Source: Cichorium intybus | Taxonomy: Eukaryota; Streptophyta; Magnoliopsida; Asterales; Asteraceae | NCBI GenBank assembly: GCA_023525715.1 | Contig: CM042011.1 | Span: 58,880,854-58,944,853, forward strand | Length of the DNA: 64,000 nucleotides | Direction of reading: 5' to 3' | In this document: piece by piece, positions 11,800 through 25,570 of the stretch | Position numbering within the stretch: position 1 is the first letter of the stretch | How the letters are laid out: every line of letters starts with the position of its first letter | Program-made: the position numbers and the translations under genes | The notes under the pieces: model-generated | What the model was told of the DNA's origin: nothing | Databases searched by the model: none | What the model saw: the letters and a program-made list of their open reading frames with translations, nothing else

Positions 11800-13074
11800 T
11801 CACGGAGGATCGTATGTCAGTTGACGTTTTTGAAAAACAATCATGTTGTGGTGATATGGTGTAATATATTTCTCTTTATCTTCAAACAATTCACATTCCT
11901 GAGTTTTACCCGTATCAAAAGGCATGTCAACTTTGACTTTATTGAATCCCGGTCTTTTACCTTTGAGTCTTCTGAAAGAGCATTTAAACCTTGCTTTGAA
12001 AAACCGACCACGATTTTCTTGAATGAATTTATTGACTTGATGTTTTGCTTCATGAACCGCCTTCTTATTTGATTTATGGGTGAGTGTCGTATGATGCTTC
12101 TTGTTCCTTATTTTTTTCTTCAGAAGTTGACTTTTGGAATCATCCAATGATTTTGACCTGTTACAAGAGAAACGTTCCTCCAGATCGTGGGTAGTGTCAG
12201 CGAGCATACTTGCATTATGCTCATAAAAGTAATCATCCATAGTATTGATTACAAACAAGTCTCCACCGATCGGAGGATAATTAGTACATCCAAATAGTTG
12301 AAGTTTAAATTTCTGGTTTCCAAATGTCACATCAATGACACCTTCATGACAACTAATTTGACAAAAATTTGTTGTTACAATGGGACAAATGATGATGGCA
12401 TGCGGTTCTTTGAATATCTCCTGTTTTTTAGAATCTAAAATGGAATTGTCAACAAGAATTTGCTTTTTGGGTTCTTTGAAATTCGCTAAGTCGGGGGTTG
12501 TATTAGACTCCACTGACCCCTCGCCAACTTTGGGTGTTTCTGGCTCTTGGAAAATTAATTGAGGTGTTTCGAATTCAATTTCAGATTTTTCTTGGTTAAT
12601 TGTTTCCAGTTCAATATTTTCCGCATCAATTGATACATAATTCTCCACCACAATCTCATAATCGGGTGGTGTAGGTTTATGTACATTAATGTCAAAAGAT
12701 TCATCACTACACAAAGTAGTTACCTCATCCGTTTGCATCGTATCTGAATAATCGTCTAATGGTTGTTGTTTTAGTTGCTCCACCATTTGTTCCAATTGAT
12801 TTTCAAGCATTGAAATTGCTTTGGAGTTGTTTTCCTCTTGTTTGAAGCCTTCCTTCAATAATTCCATCATTAGATCTAACTTCTTGTCAAATGATGACTC
12901 GTGTGTTCCTTGATCTGCTAGAAAGTAGGATGACTCGTCATCTTGATTTTGGTCCAAATTGTTGCTCCCCCACCAATCATCTTCATATGGATCTTGTTGT
13001 GGTGGTAGACTATAAAAGTCATAATAACCCAGATCCATGGCAAGATAATCATCCATTGTTCTTCCGTCATTCAT
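11800..13074 (-). CDS. Single ORF of non-autonomous Athila-type element (424 aa, gag/protease-region-like)
   Basis: The 424-residue uninterrupted frame begins MNDGRTMDDYLAMDLGYYDF about 95 bases after the primer-binding site. The N-terminal third is acidic and Gln/Asn-rich with a probable coiled coil around residues 65-105 (LMMELLKEGFKQE...MLENQLEQMVEQLK). The middle is Glu-rich. Around residues 245-285 a segment (VTFGNQKFKLQLFGCTNYPP, then GGDLFVINTMDD) resembles the region after the protease in Athila/Tat polyproteins; this is a weak, remembered similarity. The C-terminal third is strongly basic (KKKIRNKKHH, RRLKGKRPG). No CCHC knuckle, DTGA-type protease motif, reverse transcriptase or integrase is visible. 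Absence of stops over 1.27 kb suggests recent or maintained coding. Function is unknown; nucleic-acid binding via the basic tail is only a guess. Confidence 0.65.
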   Translation of the reverse strand: MNDGRTMDDYLAMDLGYYDFYSLPPQQDPYEDDWWGSNNLDQNQDDESSYFLADQGTHESSFDKKLDLMMELLKEGFKQEENNSKAISMLENQLEQMVEQLKQQPLDDYSDTMQTDEVTTLCSDESFDINVHKPTPPDYEIVVENYVSIDAENIELETINQEKSEIEFETPQLIFQEPETPKVGEGSVESNTTPDLANFKEPKKQILVDNSILDSKKQEIFKEPHAIIICPIVTTNFCQISCHEGVIDVTFGNQKFKLQLFGCTNYPPIGGDLFVINTMDDYFYEHNASMLADTTHDLEERFSCNRSKSLDDSKSQLLKKKIRNKKHHTTLTHKSNKKAVHEAKHQVNKFIQENRGRFFKARFKCSFRRLKGKRPGFNKVKVDMPFDTGKTQECELFEDKEKYITPYHHNMIVFQKRQLTYDPP

Positions 13075-13166
13075 GGTATAAACAAGTGAGTTTGCACAAG
13101 AAGGAAAATAATAATAAAAAGAAAAAATTAACTTTAAGCAACTCTTTAGAAATTAAGCGCACATAA

Positions 13167-13184
13167 TCCCCGGCAACGGCGCCA
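13167..13184 (-). other. Primer-binding site (tRNA-Asp type)
   Basis: On - it reads TGGCGCCGTTGCCGGGGA, three bases inside the 5' LTR end at 13188. This sequence is the classic minus-strand primer site of Athila-like elements and fixes the element's orientation. Confidence 0.85.
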
Positions 13185-13187
13185 TTT

Positions 13188-15176
13188 TGACAACGCTATC
13201 GTCACACGCGTCAAAAACAATTTATAACCCACTTTTTACTATGTAGATAGGGCAAGCGGGGTCGAGTCCAAGGATTTAGTGGTTAACTTTTAATGAGTTG
13301 TAAAGTAAATTTTACGGTGATGGTAAAAATATTGAGATTGTAACTTGAGATTAAAGAAAGAATTACTTCCGGTTTAGTTATCAACAATTAGTTTCACATG
13401 TATTATTACAATGATTCCGATATAATTACTTTAACATAATTACAGTTTACTGACAATTACTATTACATAGGTAAATACATAACATGTTGAATCAATTATT
13501 TGTCTTTGTCTAACAATTAGGTAGATTAGGCACAAACAATGGTATAGCAATATTATGTTTTATCTAGATGATAGTAACGTTACAACTTCTTAGCATATTA
13601 AGTGGGCACAAAGTATATTAACTGATTATCCGTCTTAGCTCGTTATTTAGGTGAGATAGGTACGAATAATAGGTTGTTAATACTATGTCTTGAGAATATG
13701 ATAGTAAGTAGAAGTAAACACAAATGATTCACTAGTTGTATTCAAAGAAATAGGAGTTTGAGAAATTACAATAGTAAAACACTTGTCGGAATCAAAGTAA
13801 AAACATGCTATACTAAGAGTTGGATAACATTACCGGAAGTAATCTGAAGAGATTAGCCTTCCATTCGTGTGATGATCGTCGAGATGGTCTTGGTGTTCCT
13901 TGACATGTGACTTGATGCGGTTATCTTCCGAATTATCTTGAATTACAACAAGAATTACCACCGAGAGGGATGATATTTTGATTCTAAACAACTAGCTAAG
14001 AGATGTTTCAAGCTATTCTAACTGATAGAGAGTGTTTGAGTATCCTTATTACAAATAGAGTGAATTGGTGTCTAAATCCGTGCATAGAAGGTCTCTATTT
14101 ATACCATCTGAACACAGTGCTCGCGTCGCGACCAAGGATGCCGTCGCGGCGCGAGGATGCGTTGGTCGTTGCTTTTGGTCGGCCACTGGTCTGGCTAGTG
14201 CGGTTGTTGGTAGTCTCGCGTTCAAGGAGTAGGTGTGGTCGCGTCCAAGGTCTTCGCGTCGCGACCATGGTCTCCGTCGCGGCGCGATTGCTGTAGATTT
14301 TTGGTCTTCTGTCTTGATTTTCTTCACGTCGCGACACAGGGCTTGTCAAGTCGCGATTGCTGTATTTTTATGTGTATTTCGCCTTTTTACTCTTCGATTT
14401 TGAGCATCACTTCCTCGGGTTTGTTCTTTTATAGTTCTTGGGTCTTGTTCCTGAAAATAAACCATAAATGTTAACACACAAATCCCTCTTATTGTCCTCA
14501 CACCAGCAGCTCCGGAGAACTCTGTTCAAGTTAAACATGAATCGTAATTCATGTTCAGCCACCTGTTAATATAAGCCTGTTTTGATGTTGAGCTTATCAG
14601 GATTTCCTATGGTAAAACCATAGTTCTGGCAGATTTGCATCTGCAACACAGCAGTGGGCTGTGATGTGCAGTGTATGAAAAATGAGATATTCTCTCGTTT
14701 AGCTTGCAATTTTGTGAGGATGTCTGGGGACGGTAGACAAATTAATCATAATTCTATTGAGAGAATTGATGATATCTTAATAGGATTTCCCCATGAATTG
14801 TGAGATGTTTTCTATGTGAAAACAAATGGCTGGCTTGGGTTAGTAATGACCCGACAGTAGATCTATTATCACCGCCAGACTGTTGGGAGTCTGTGGTGTG
14901 CATCAGGAGCTGCCGTTGGAATGTGAGCTTTTGCCTTTTTGTTGTGAAAACATGCATTCTTATAAAATGTGATTGTTTGGTTTTAACAGATGAGGTAGGT
15001 TAGACGGGTCTGTCTGAACCATATCTGTTATGAAGAAGCATTTTGCATGTTTTAAGGCGGTTTTTGGATTCTTTTATTTTGCACAGAAATATAGTTTTTG
15101 CGTGCCTCTGAGTATATTTATGCGATAAAATAGTCTTTAAATGATAGTGTTTTATTATAAAAATAAAACACTATCA
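13188..15176 (-). repeat. 5' LTR of the Athila-type element
   Basis: 1989 bp, the 5' LTR in the element's - orientation. It is almost identical to 9209-11201 outside the divergent block (here about 14075-14430). It shares the terminal 14-bp inverted repeat at 15144-15176. Confidence 0.9.
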
Positions 15177-15650
15177 ACAAGTAATCTAACCATTTTGTTA
15201 AAAAATTTGTCAATTCTATCATTAGTAAAATACATCAAACTGCATATATTTCGAAGTTATTGTCTTAGATTATTTTTCATTTTAGAAACTTTATACTTTT
15301 ACCAAAAATATCATTTAATTTTCAATTTCTATCATGTTTAAAAATTAAATAATGACCACATGCTAAAAAACAGCAAGGAGAGAATACAAATGGCTCGCAC
15401 GCATATGAGCAAGTTTTTGTTTGCCATATATCAAGTTTATGAAAGGATATTTATTGTGGATCAATATCGGTAGATGAAAAGCAACTAAAATAGTTTTCAT
15501 AGTAACTTGGAAACATTTAATAGCAGGTCAAAAAGATAAAATCGAATATTTCTGTCAAACTTAAGGGCTTTAATGAACCAAAAATGCGTAAAAAGGTAAA
15601 ACTGAATATTTCTGACAAACTTAAAGACTTTTATAATATTTTTCCTTTAA
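15177..15650. repeat. Duplicated segment, copy 1 (right part)
   Basis: This sequence reappears at about 16297-16630. Both copies start with a short run ending CAAGTAATCTAA and contain TTGTCTTAGATT and TATCAAGTTTAT. With 8990-9208 it forms the first copy of an old tandem duplication whose second copy is 15650-15798 plus 16264-16630. No gene is seen. Confidence 0.7.
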
Positions 15651-15798
15651 ACAATGTTATCATGCAATGTCAAAGTCATGTCATCAGAGACTGACAAGTC
15701 TCTATATCACGCATTGAAACAAATGTTTTAAAAAATTAATGTTTTAATTGAAAAAACAAATAACACAGTGTCAAATGCTATATGGGTATAAATCTACT
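15651..15798. repeat. Duplicated segment, copy 2 (left part)
   Basis: Second copy of the sequence at 8990-9208, ending at the hAT-type MITE insertion (TSD AATCTACT at 15791-15798). Confidence 0.65.
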
Positions 15799-16263
15799 CA
15801 TGGTTGTTAAGATCCCGATCTTGATATTAAGATCTTATGATTCTAAGATCATCCAACCAAAAAACGATCACGGTCATAGTAGAATCTATCTAAAGCAATA
15901 TCTATATTGAGATCTTAGGATCGTAAGTAGGATCTTAAGATCTTAATCCGATCCGATCCCACCTTTAGTTGTGGATGGTCATGATGAACTTGTTTGTTTT
16001 TCTACTCAATATGTTTTCTTCCTAATTTTTGTGATTTATAACTAAAATAATCATAGTTCATGCTTAAAAAGTTAACTTTGATTCTATCATCGATGTTTTA
16101 ATAGACATTAAGTTATAATAAGCATTGTACAAAGTATGATGTTGAGATAAAATTTGGAGACTAGTTCATTGGTAAGATATTCTGATTCCGATCTCAATCT
16201 TACGATCACGATCTTGTGAAACATAAAACAATATTGGGTAAGATTCCAATATTAACAACCTTG
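15799..16263. mobile_element. hAT-type MITE with 8-bp TSD
   Basis: 465 bp bounded by inverted termini CATGGTTGTTAAGATCCCGA (left) and the complement of TATTAACAACCTTG (right), so the ends share CA(T/A)GGTTGTTAA. It is flanked by a perfect 8-bp duplication, AATCTACT at 15791-15798 and 16264-16271, the size made by hAT transposases. The interior is non-coding and unusually rich in AAGATC / GATCTTA repeats, so the arms can pair with each other over long stretches. Confidence 0.85.
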
Positions 16264-17433
16264 AATCTACTACTATTTGTATAAAATAAAATAAAAAAAC
16301 AAGTAATCTAATCATTTTGTTAATAAAATTTGTCAATTCAATCTAAATACATCAAACTTCATATCATTCGAAGTTATTGTCTTAGATTGTTTTTCATTTT
16401 AGAAAATTTATCATTTTACCAAAAATAGCAGTTGATTTTCAATTTCTATCGTTTTAAAAAATTAAATAACGAAAACATGCTAAAGAAACAAGGAGTGAAC
16501 ACAAATGGCTCATAACGTTACGCAGATGAGCAAGTTATTGTTTGCCATATATCAAGTTTATAAAAGAATATTTTTGGTGGATCAATGTCGGTAGATGAAT
16601 AACATCTAGAATAGTTTTATATAGTAGTTTTCTGACAAGTAATCTGTTGCTAAGTTTAAATGCTTAAGCAATGATTAATTTAATGATATGATTATATAAT
16701 TTTTATGAGGCGACTAGGTATCACAATTTGCAGTAATTACAAAGTTTTTTGGATGTGTAGTTTGAGCTAGTCAGCAGGCTAACTATATGATATTTCTTGA
16801 AGAGAAAATAGAATTTGCATTTGAGCGAATATAAAATAAACTGGTAAATATTTTTCAAAAACACAATAAGGTTAAAAACTCACAAGATTTGTTGCCTAAT
16901 TCTCTTTTTAACCAAATTTATCTTTATAATTTCTATTATTATCATGTTGACAATTTATGACCTAAAAAATAGGTGGGACCATGTGAAGAGAAAATATAGA
17001 GTAGGAACGTGGACGATAGTTATCATCCATATCCAATAACCCGTCTGAGCTTATCCGCTTTACAAACGTGGATGTGTGTGTTTGGTCAAACCATCAAACA
17101 ACCAAAATAAATATATTCCACATTTTTAAAATCTTATTTCTGAATTTATTTCCCACTTTAATTCTTCTAATAAATGTATCAAAAGTTGAACTTAAAAATA
17201 TATATATAAAAACCAAAATGTATTACGTTTCATCTCATAAAAAAGAATCAACAATGTAATATTCCAATAATACAACATATTTTAAATTTGAAGGTATAAA
17301 CTAAAATAAAAAGTGGATAAAGATAATGATTTTGTTAATTTTGATTCATCCATATCTAATTGATAAGTTCAGGCAAGTATGGCTAGACTTGGTAAGACAC
17401 TAATGCTGTTCCCACGTACCAACGATTGATTGC
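16264..17433. other. Copy 2 of duplicated segment, then 5' flank of the OXS3-family gene
   Basis: 16264-16630 is the second copy of 15177-15650. From 16630 to 17400 I see AT-rich intergenic DNA without genes. Confidence 0.55.
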
Positions 17434-17480
17434 CACGTGTCTGCGCTTTTTTTTGCTCTTAATCAAATCCATATTTATAT
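17434..17480 (+). promoter_or_regulatory. G-box/ABRE and TATA box of the OXS3-family gene
   Basis: A perfect G-box CACGTG lies at 17434-17439 (in GCCACGTGTC, an ABRE-type core) with a CCCACGTA element 23 bases before it. A TATA-like TATTTATAT follows at 17472-17480, 117 bp before the ATG. G-box/ABRE cores bind bZIP and bHLH factors and are frequent in stress- and ABA-responsive promoters, which would suit an OXS3 relative. Use in vivo is inferred. Confidence 0.55.
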
Positions 17481-17596
17481 GCTCCCCAAGAATGGTTCCA
17501 ACCCTATCTTTGATCTGTGTTTCACAAACACTCGTTTTCTTTGCTTAATTTCGTATCCATCAACTTCGATTTTCATTTCATTCGTTCATATCTAAA

Positions 17597-18218
17597 ATGG
17601 TAATGGGTGAAGGAAAAAAGCAAAATCCAAAAGTTGATCATCATCAGAATCAACGATGGGAAGCATCATCAGATAAACATAAACACGAACATGATGATGA
17701 TAATAATGATCATGAACATGAACATCCATGTTCTTCCATTGAAGAAGCTTGTTCAACGATCTCGAATGGATCATCATTAACGTGTTCTTCATCTTCTTCG
17801 TATGATACAACCGACGATGCTTCTTCTTCTTCGGCTAATTCCAGTAGATCTTCGCTGTATGATCTATCAGACCTCATGTTGCAGTTACCAATCAAGTAAG
17901 TTCCGTTCATTTACATAATTTCCCCCCAAATTTAATTGATTTTAGGTTAACGAATGTTACGATCCGTATACTGAAATGGTTATCTCTTACAGGCGAGGGT
18001 TGTCGAAGTTTTATCATGGAAAATCAGACTCGTTTACATCTCTAGCAAGGGTTACAAGCATAGAAGATCTTCCGAAAAAAGAACACAACATGAAGAAGAA
18101 GAAGAACTACAGATCTCACACCCTTCCTAAACCAATCATTTCAAAGAAAAATTCCAGAAGCGGTTTTAAGAAAAAGTTTGGTGGTAGCATGAAGAAGAAG
18201 GAACAACTCGATGAATGA
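17597..18218 (+). CDS. OXIDATIVE STRESS 3 (OXS3)-family protein, 174 aa
   Basis: Two exons, 17597-17895 and 17993-18218, joined by a 97-bp GT-AG intron that splits a Lys codon. The protein has three parts. Residues 25-45 are a His/Asp-rich stretch (DKHKHEHDDDNN...). Residues 48-85 are Ser-rich and acidic. Exon 2 opens with RGLSKFYHGKSDSFTSLARV, the signature block of the plant OXS3/O3L family, followed by an acidic IEDLPKKE and a Lys/Arg-rich tail with several possible nuclear-localisation signals (MKKKKNYRS, GFKKKFGGSMKKK). OXS3 relatives are small, largely disordered nuclear proteins linked to tolerance of heavy metals and oxidative stress and to chromatin; that role is family knowledge, not shown here. 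The first ATG is used; a second in-frame ATG lies two codons downstream. The gene ends tail-to-tail, 228 bp from the - strand gene at 18447. Confidence 0.85.
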
Positions 18219-18446
18219 TTAATTTGGTTTTTAATGTTTGGTTAAGAGAAAGTTGTTAGGCTAATCGATGTTTTCTGTAAATACAAGGCTTTTTGTTGCT
18301 AAATTATATATATTCGGAAAGAGCAAACTAACGAAGTTAAAAAATTCATTAGATTCAAGAAGAAATTATTGTTACAAAAAATCTAAGAGATAAAGATGAT
18401 TGGAGTTACAGTCTCGTTCTACATAAAACAACCGAGGTTGATATTT

Positions 18447-20532
18447 TCATGGAGACTTGACGGACCGACTTTGTAGTCTGCTTGATCTCCTCACCGGAGA
18501 TGGTGAAACCACGGCGGTCGCTTCCACATTTTTGCGCCGCTGTACAAAATCGAAACACGTTAACATTTGTAAAGAAACTTGTTGCCGTATAAACATCGGA
18601 AAACATACAATACAAGTGTATGAAATTTACCTGTTTCCTGACCGTCTTCTCGGTATATGCGACGGAATCTCCTGTTGAAGTCTCCATGTTAGACGATTTA
18701 GCTTCGCCGGAAGAAACTGTAGCAGCGTGGATCAAAGAATTGCTTGCATCAGCTTCTTCTCCGAACACAAACTCACCCAGCAACTGAACAGATGGTGCAT
18801 GACTGTGACTGATTTCTCCAGAATCATCATATTTCAGCGAAGGTGTAGAATTCACGAACTGTTCTTCTTCTTCTTCGTTTGTCTGTTGTATCAAAGATGA
18901 TTGATTTGCAGAGAGTTCGATCACTTTGATTTCTTCGTTTTCAGTTTCATGATTTGCTCCGGCGACTGTTGGTGCGACAGGAGACGAGGGTTTCGCCCGC
19001 TTTGAACGATACACGACACCGAAAGATGCAAGAATTAACATAAAAACCCCGATTAGACCTGCAAAATTTAGATCAAAACTTTCCGATCTGGTCAACAAAT
19101 CGGTAGTTTCTATATCATTAATCTTCTCCGTTCCTTCTGCAATTTCTTCATCTTCATCGAAATCTGCTGTCAACATCTGATCATCAACTTCTGATTCACC
19201 CGCTACATCGTTGATCTCGTCCATTTCTTGTGCAATTTCAAATTCTGCAATTTCTTCATTTTCGTCGGAATCTGCAGTCAGCATCTGATCGTCAAATTCT
19301 CTTTCGCCCTCTACTACTTCACGGATTTCGATCGCTTCACTAGCTTCAATTTCGACAATCTCCTCTTGTTTGATCCACATTTCACCATGAATGACATCTG
19401 CTTCGTCATTTTCTTCATCAAGATCGAGTGTTCCCAACTCTTGCAACGAATCAGAGCTTTCTTCTTCGCTCACTACCTCATCGTCAATAGTTTCAACCAT
19501 ATCTACTTCCTTCAATCTTCCTTCCACTAAATTTGTTTCCGTTATCGAACAACTTCCAACCTCTGAGACGTTTAAACCTGCAACTCCATAAAAATCACTC
19601 CAACTTTCTAGAGTCTGTGAATTAGTAGGAGAATTCATTGAGCATATCGCATTGGTGGTTAAGATCACGGCAATCACTGCAAATAAAAACTTCAAAAATC
19701 CCGTCAATTTCCAGCCGTTATCTTCCTCGAACTCAACCACCTCTTCTTCTTCATCGTCGCTTTCACCTTCTTCTTCGCATTCACCTGCCTTGTTAATATT
19801 ATCCTCGCCTTCTACTACAGATTCATTTGGAGAACATGAATCCACAAAACCTGTGGAATCTCCCCCTAATTCCAATCCCGCGTCGAAAGAATTACTGTTT
19901 TTGACGCTATCTTCATTCTCCTGAAGAACAAATATCTTCCGACGCCGATCAGGGTTATACCGCAAGAATTTAGGCCTCGGTGAAAGGTAATTGTTAATAG
20001 GATCATAAGGCTTCTGGACATCACTATCGGAATTAACAACAGGAGATTTTACAGATTTTGAACCAAAACTAGAAGATCTTACGAGACTAGTTTGTTCAGC
20101 GACTTCTAGGGTTTCGTTCCTTTCAGCCAATACTTTCTTTTTAGAAACAGCAGCCTTATTAGCCGTACAAATGGTGGGACTCATGAAATTCTTGGTGGGT
20201 AATTGTGGTTTCTTTAACTTGGCAGCAATTTCTGGGGTTAGTTCATTCTCGTTGTTTCCTCCAGCATCTATATTACAATACGGTATTCATCAGTCATCAC
20301 AAACACGAATTGATTACAAATAATACGCCAATTTAGGTTAAAACAGATCCCTAAGACAAAAGATTTCAAAAAACAGGTAGTAGTAGTATTCCATTACGAT
20401 TATATTTCTACAAATCATAAATGTATCTCGTGATTAGAGAGAGAAAGAGAGTGTACCATTATATGAAGGGTTTGTAACTGAAGAGGGTTTAATGGAGGTC
20501 GATGAAGCGAAACCGTTGCTGAAACTATCCAT
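18447..20532 (-). CDS. Uncharacterised acidic plant membrane protein, 601 aa
   Basis: Three exons: 20532-20457, 20267-18631 and 18539-18447, with GT-AG introns of 189 and 91 bp and every junction in frame. Residues 40-75 (AKLKKPQLPTKNFMSPT... then KKKVLAERNE) and 112-132 (KPYDPINNYLSPRPKFLRY) are basic conserved-looking blocks seen in a family of unnamed plant proteins. A very acidic run (about 185-210) leads into a membrane segment at about 214-234 (GFLKFLFAVIAVILTTNAIC). A Glu/Asp-rich region follows, with an 18-residue motif (DDQMLTAD(S/F)DE(N/D)EEIAE) repeated 36 residues apart. A second membrane segment lies at about 427-445 (GLIGVFMLILASFGVVYRSK). The last exon gives a basic tail, SPSPVRRSSRLQSRSVKSP. 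No catalytic motif is recognised. Two MSA motifs upstream suggest G2/M expression. A membrane-anchored, perhaps nuclear-envelope or ER, protein is conceivable but unproven. Confidence 0.85.
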
Positions 20533-20617
20533 AATTTTCCACGATTTTGATTGTTTTCTTGCGCGATTGTTGTCAAGAACTGATCGAACGCAGCTTGAGA
20601 GAGAGGAGATAAAAATG

Positions 20618-20692
20618 TGACCGTTGGTATTTTTGGGGGATGATTATAAAGATTACGGATTTTGAAATTAGATTCCTTTTCGACCGTTGGAG
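20618..20692 (-). promoter_or_regulatory. Pair of MSA (mitosis-specific activator) motifs
   Basis: On - the sequences TACCAACGGTCA (20629-20618) and CTCCAACGGTCG (20692-20681) match the MSA consensus (T)C(C/T)AACGG(C/T)(C/T)A bound by three-repeat MYB (MYB3R) factors in plant G2/M promoters. They lie 87 and 149 bp upstream of the ATG at 20532, a usual position. The match is seen; cell-cycle regulation is inferred. Confidence 0.65.
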
Positions 20693-21673
20693 GAGTGCAG
20701 AAAGTAGCCTTTTCTTGACCAAAATCACGAATCTCTCCCAGCCAAACAATTTTTTATGAAAGATAAATCGGCTAACATGCGCATAAGATCCAGATAAACA
20801 ATTCAACCTGGCCCAGGAACGGTCCGGTTTAGGCTTTATTGACCGGTTCTGTCATCTGTGCACCAGCACGACCCGGTTCATATATTAATATATCTTTCTT
20901 TTTTCTTTTCCTGAACTTAATTTATGTAACGGTTTTGGGGGCATTTTCTACCATTTGCCCCCAGTTGTAAGTGCATAATCATATGTGCATCATTGTCTCA
21001 ATTTGTTTTGTAAATTTTCTGTATTGAAATCGTGTTTCACATTTCTGGATCTTTGAGTTAATCGAATTTTTCCGGAAAATGACATCAAATCAATTTGATC
21101 TTGTGGGTTTTCAATCTTGAGTTTTCCACGCCTTGTATTGATTTAGAGAGAGAGAGAGAGAGACGAAGATGAAGACGATAATATCCTAGACGAAACCATT
21201 GACGAATAGCGATAAAAATTACTAACAAATACGATGACTATTAAGAGAATCCAAAACCAAACAAAAAAGGAAGGGATGATTTTCAACACCAAACCACACA
21301 AAGACGACCACAATTACAATAAACTTTCTTAAACGAAGATGATATTGGAGAAGAAACGAAGAGTATAACCATTTTTAATTTTTATCGATTTAAATTTCAT
21401 AAATTTTTTTTTATTTCGGTACCTAAAATCATCCAAGATTACTATACCTATATGATTGATGTCAACAAATTGTTAAAAAAAATATAGTTTTACTATACAC
21501 GATTGATTTCGAATCCCCCTACATCCAGGTAGTTGTATAATACTTGTTTACATCTATGTAAATTAGAGTATAACATCAAACTATGATTTAATAAATTTTG
21601 CATTTAAATATAGGTCGAAACAACCTTAATGTTAGAGCATCCCCGCAGGACACACAATGTACTTGTGGCATAT
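20693..21673. other. Intergenic DNA
   Basis: No gene supported. Short GA microsatellite near 21145-21161. Confidence 0.5.
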
Positions 21674-21893
21674 TAGGGGTAAACATGGTCCGGGGACCGG
21701 ACCGAAACCGAATTTAACATTTCTTAAAAATCGAACACCGAACCGAATATGTATATTCGGTCCCGGTTCGGTTCGGTTATTGTCGGTTTTCGGTTCGGTT
21801 CGATTTTTCATGATAAAAAATAATGTTAGGCGTATGCATATTCAGTCCAGGTTCGATTCAGTTCGATTTTTTTGGTCCATATGCTCATCCCTA
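21674..21893. mobile_element. MITE-like element with GGTTCGGTTC motifs
   Basis: Inverted ends: TAGGGGTAAACATGGTCC at the left against the complement of GGTCCATATGCTCATCCCTA at the right. The interior is rich in CGGTTCGGTTC, typical of a very common class of plant hAT-like MITEs. Imperfect flanking duplications (TGGCATA / TGACATA) are visible. Boundaries are good to a few bases. Confidence 0.6.

Positions 21894-25570
<3,677 letters not shown>

Larger units (their letters stand above)
9209..15176 (-). mobile_element. Complete non-autonomous Athila/Tat-type LTR retroelement
   Basis: The element is 5968 bp with two nearly equal LTRs (9209-11201 and 13188-15176) and a perfect 5-bp target duplication, ACAAG, at 9204-9208 and 15177-15181. 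On the - strand the primer-binding site follows the right-hand LTR after three bases (13184-13167, TGGCGCCGTTGCCGGGGA), the tRNA-Asp-type site of Athila-like Ty3/gypsy elements. Near the 3' end of the interior are GGGAGGCAACCCG (about 11733-11745) and TTGCTTGAGGACAAGCAAA, which I recognise from the 3' part of Athila/Tat elements. The interior is only 1986 bp with one 424-codon ORF. No gag core, reverse transcriptase or integrase is present, so it must have moved using enzymes from another element. Confidence 0.9.

Noticed and set aside
19228..19924. Ser- or Phe-rich + strand frames opposite the acidic membrane protein
   Set aside because: They are antisense shadows of the Glu/Asp-rich codons of the real - strand exon.
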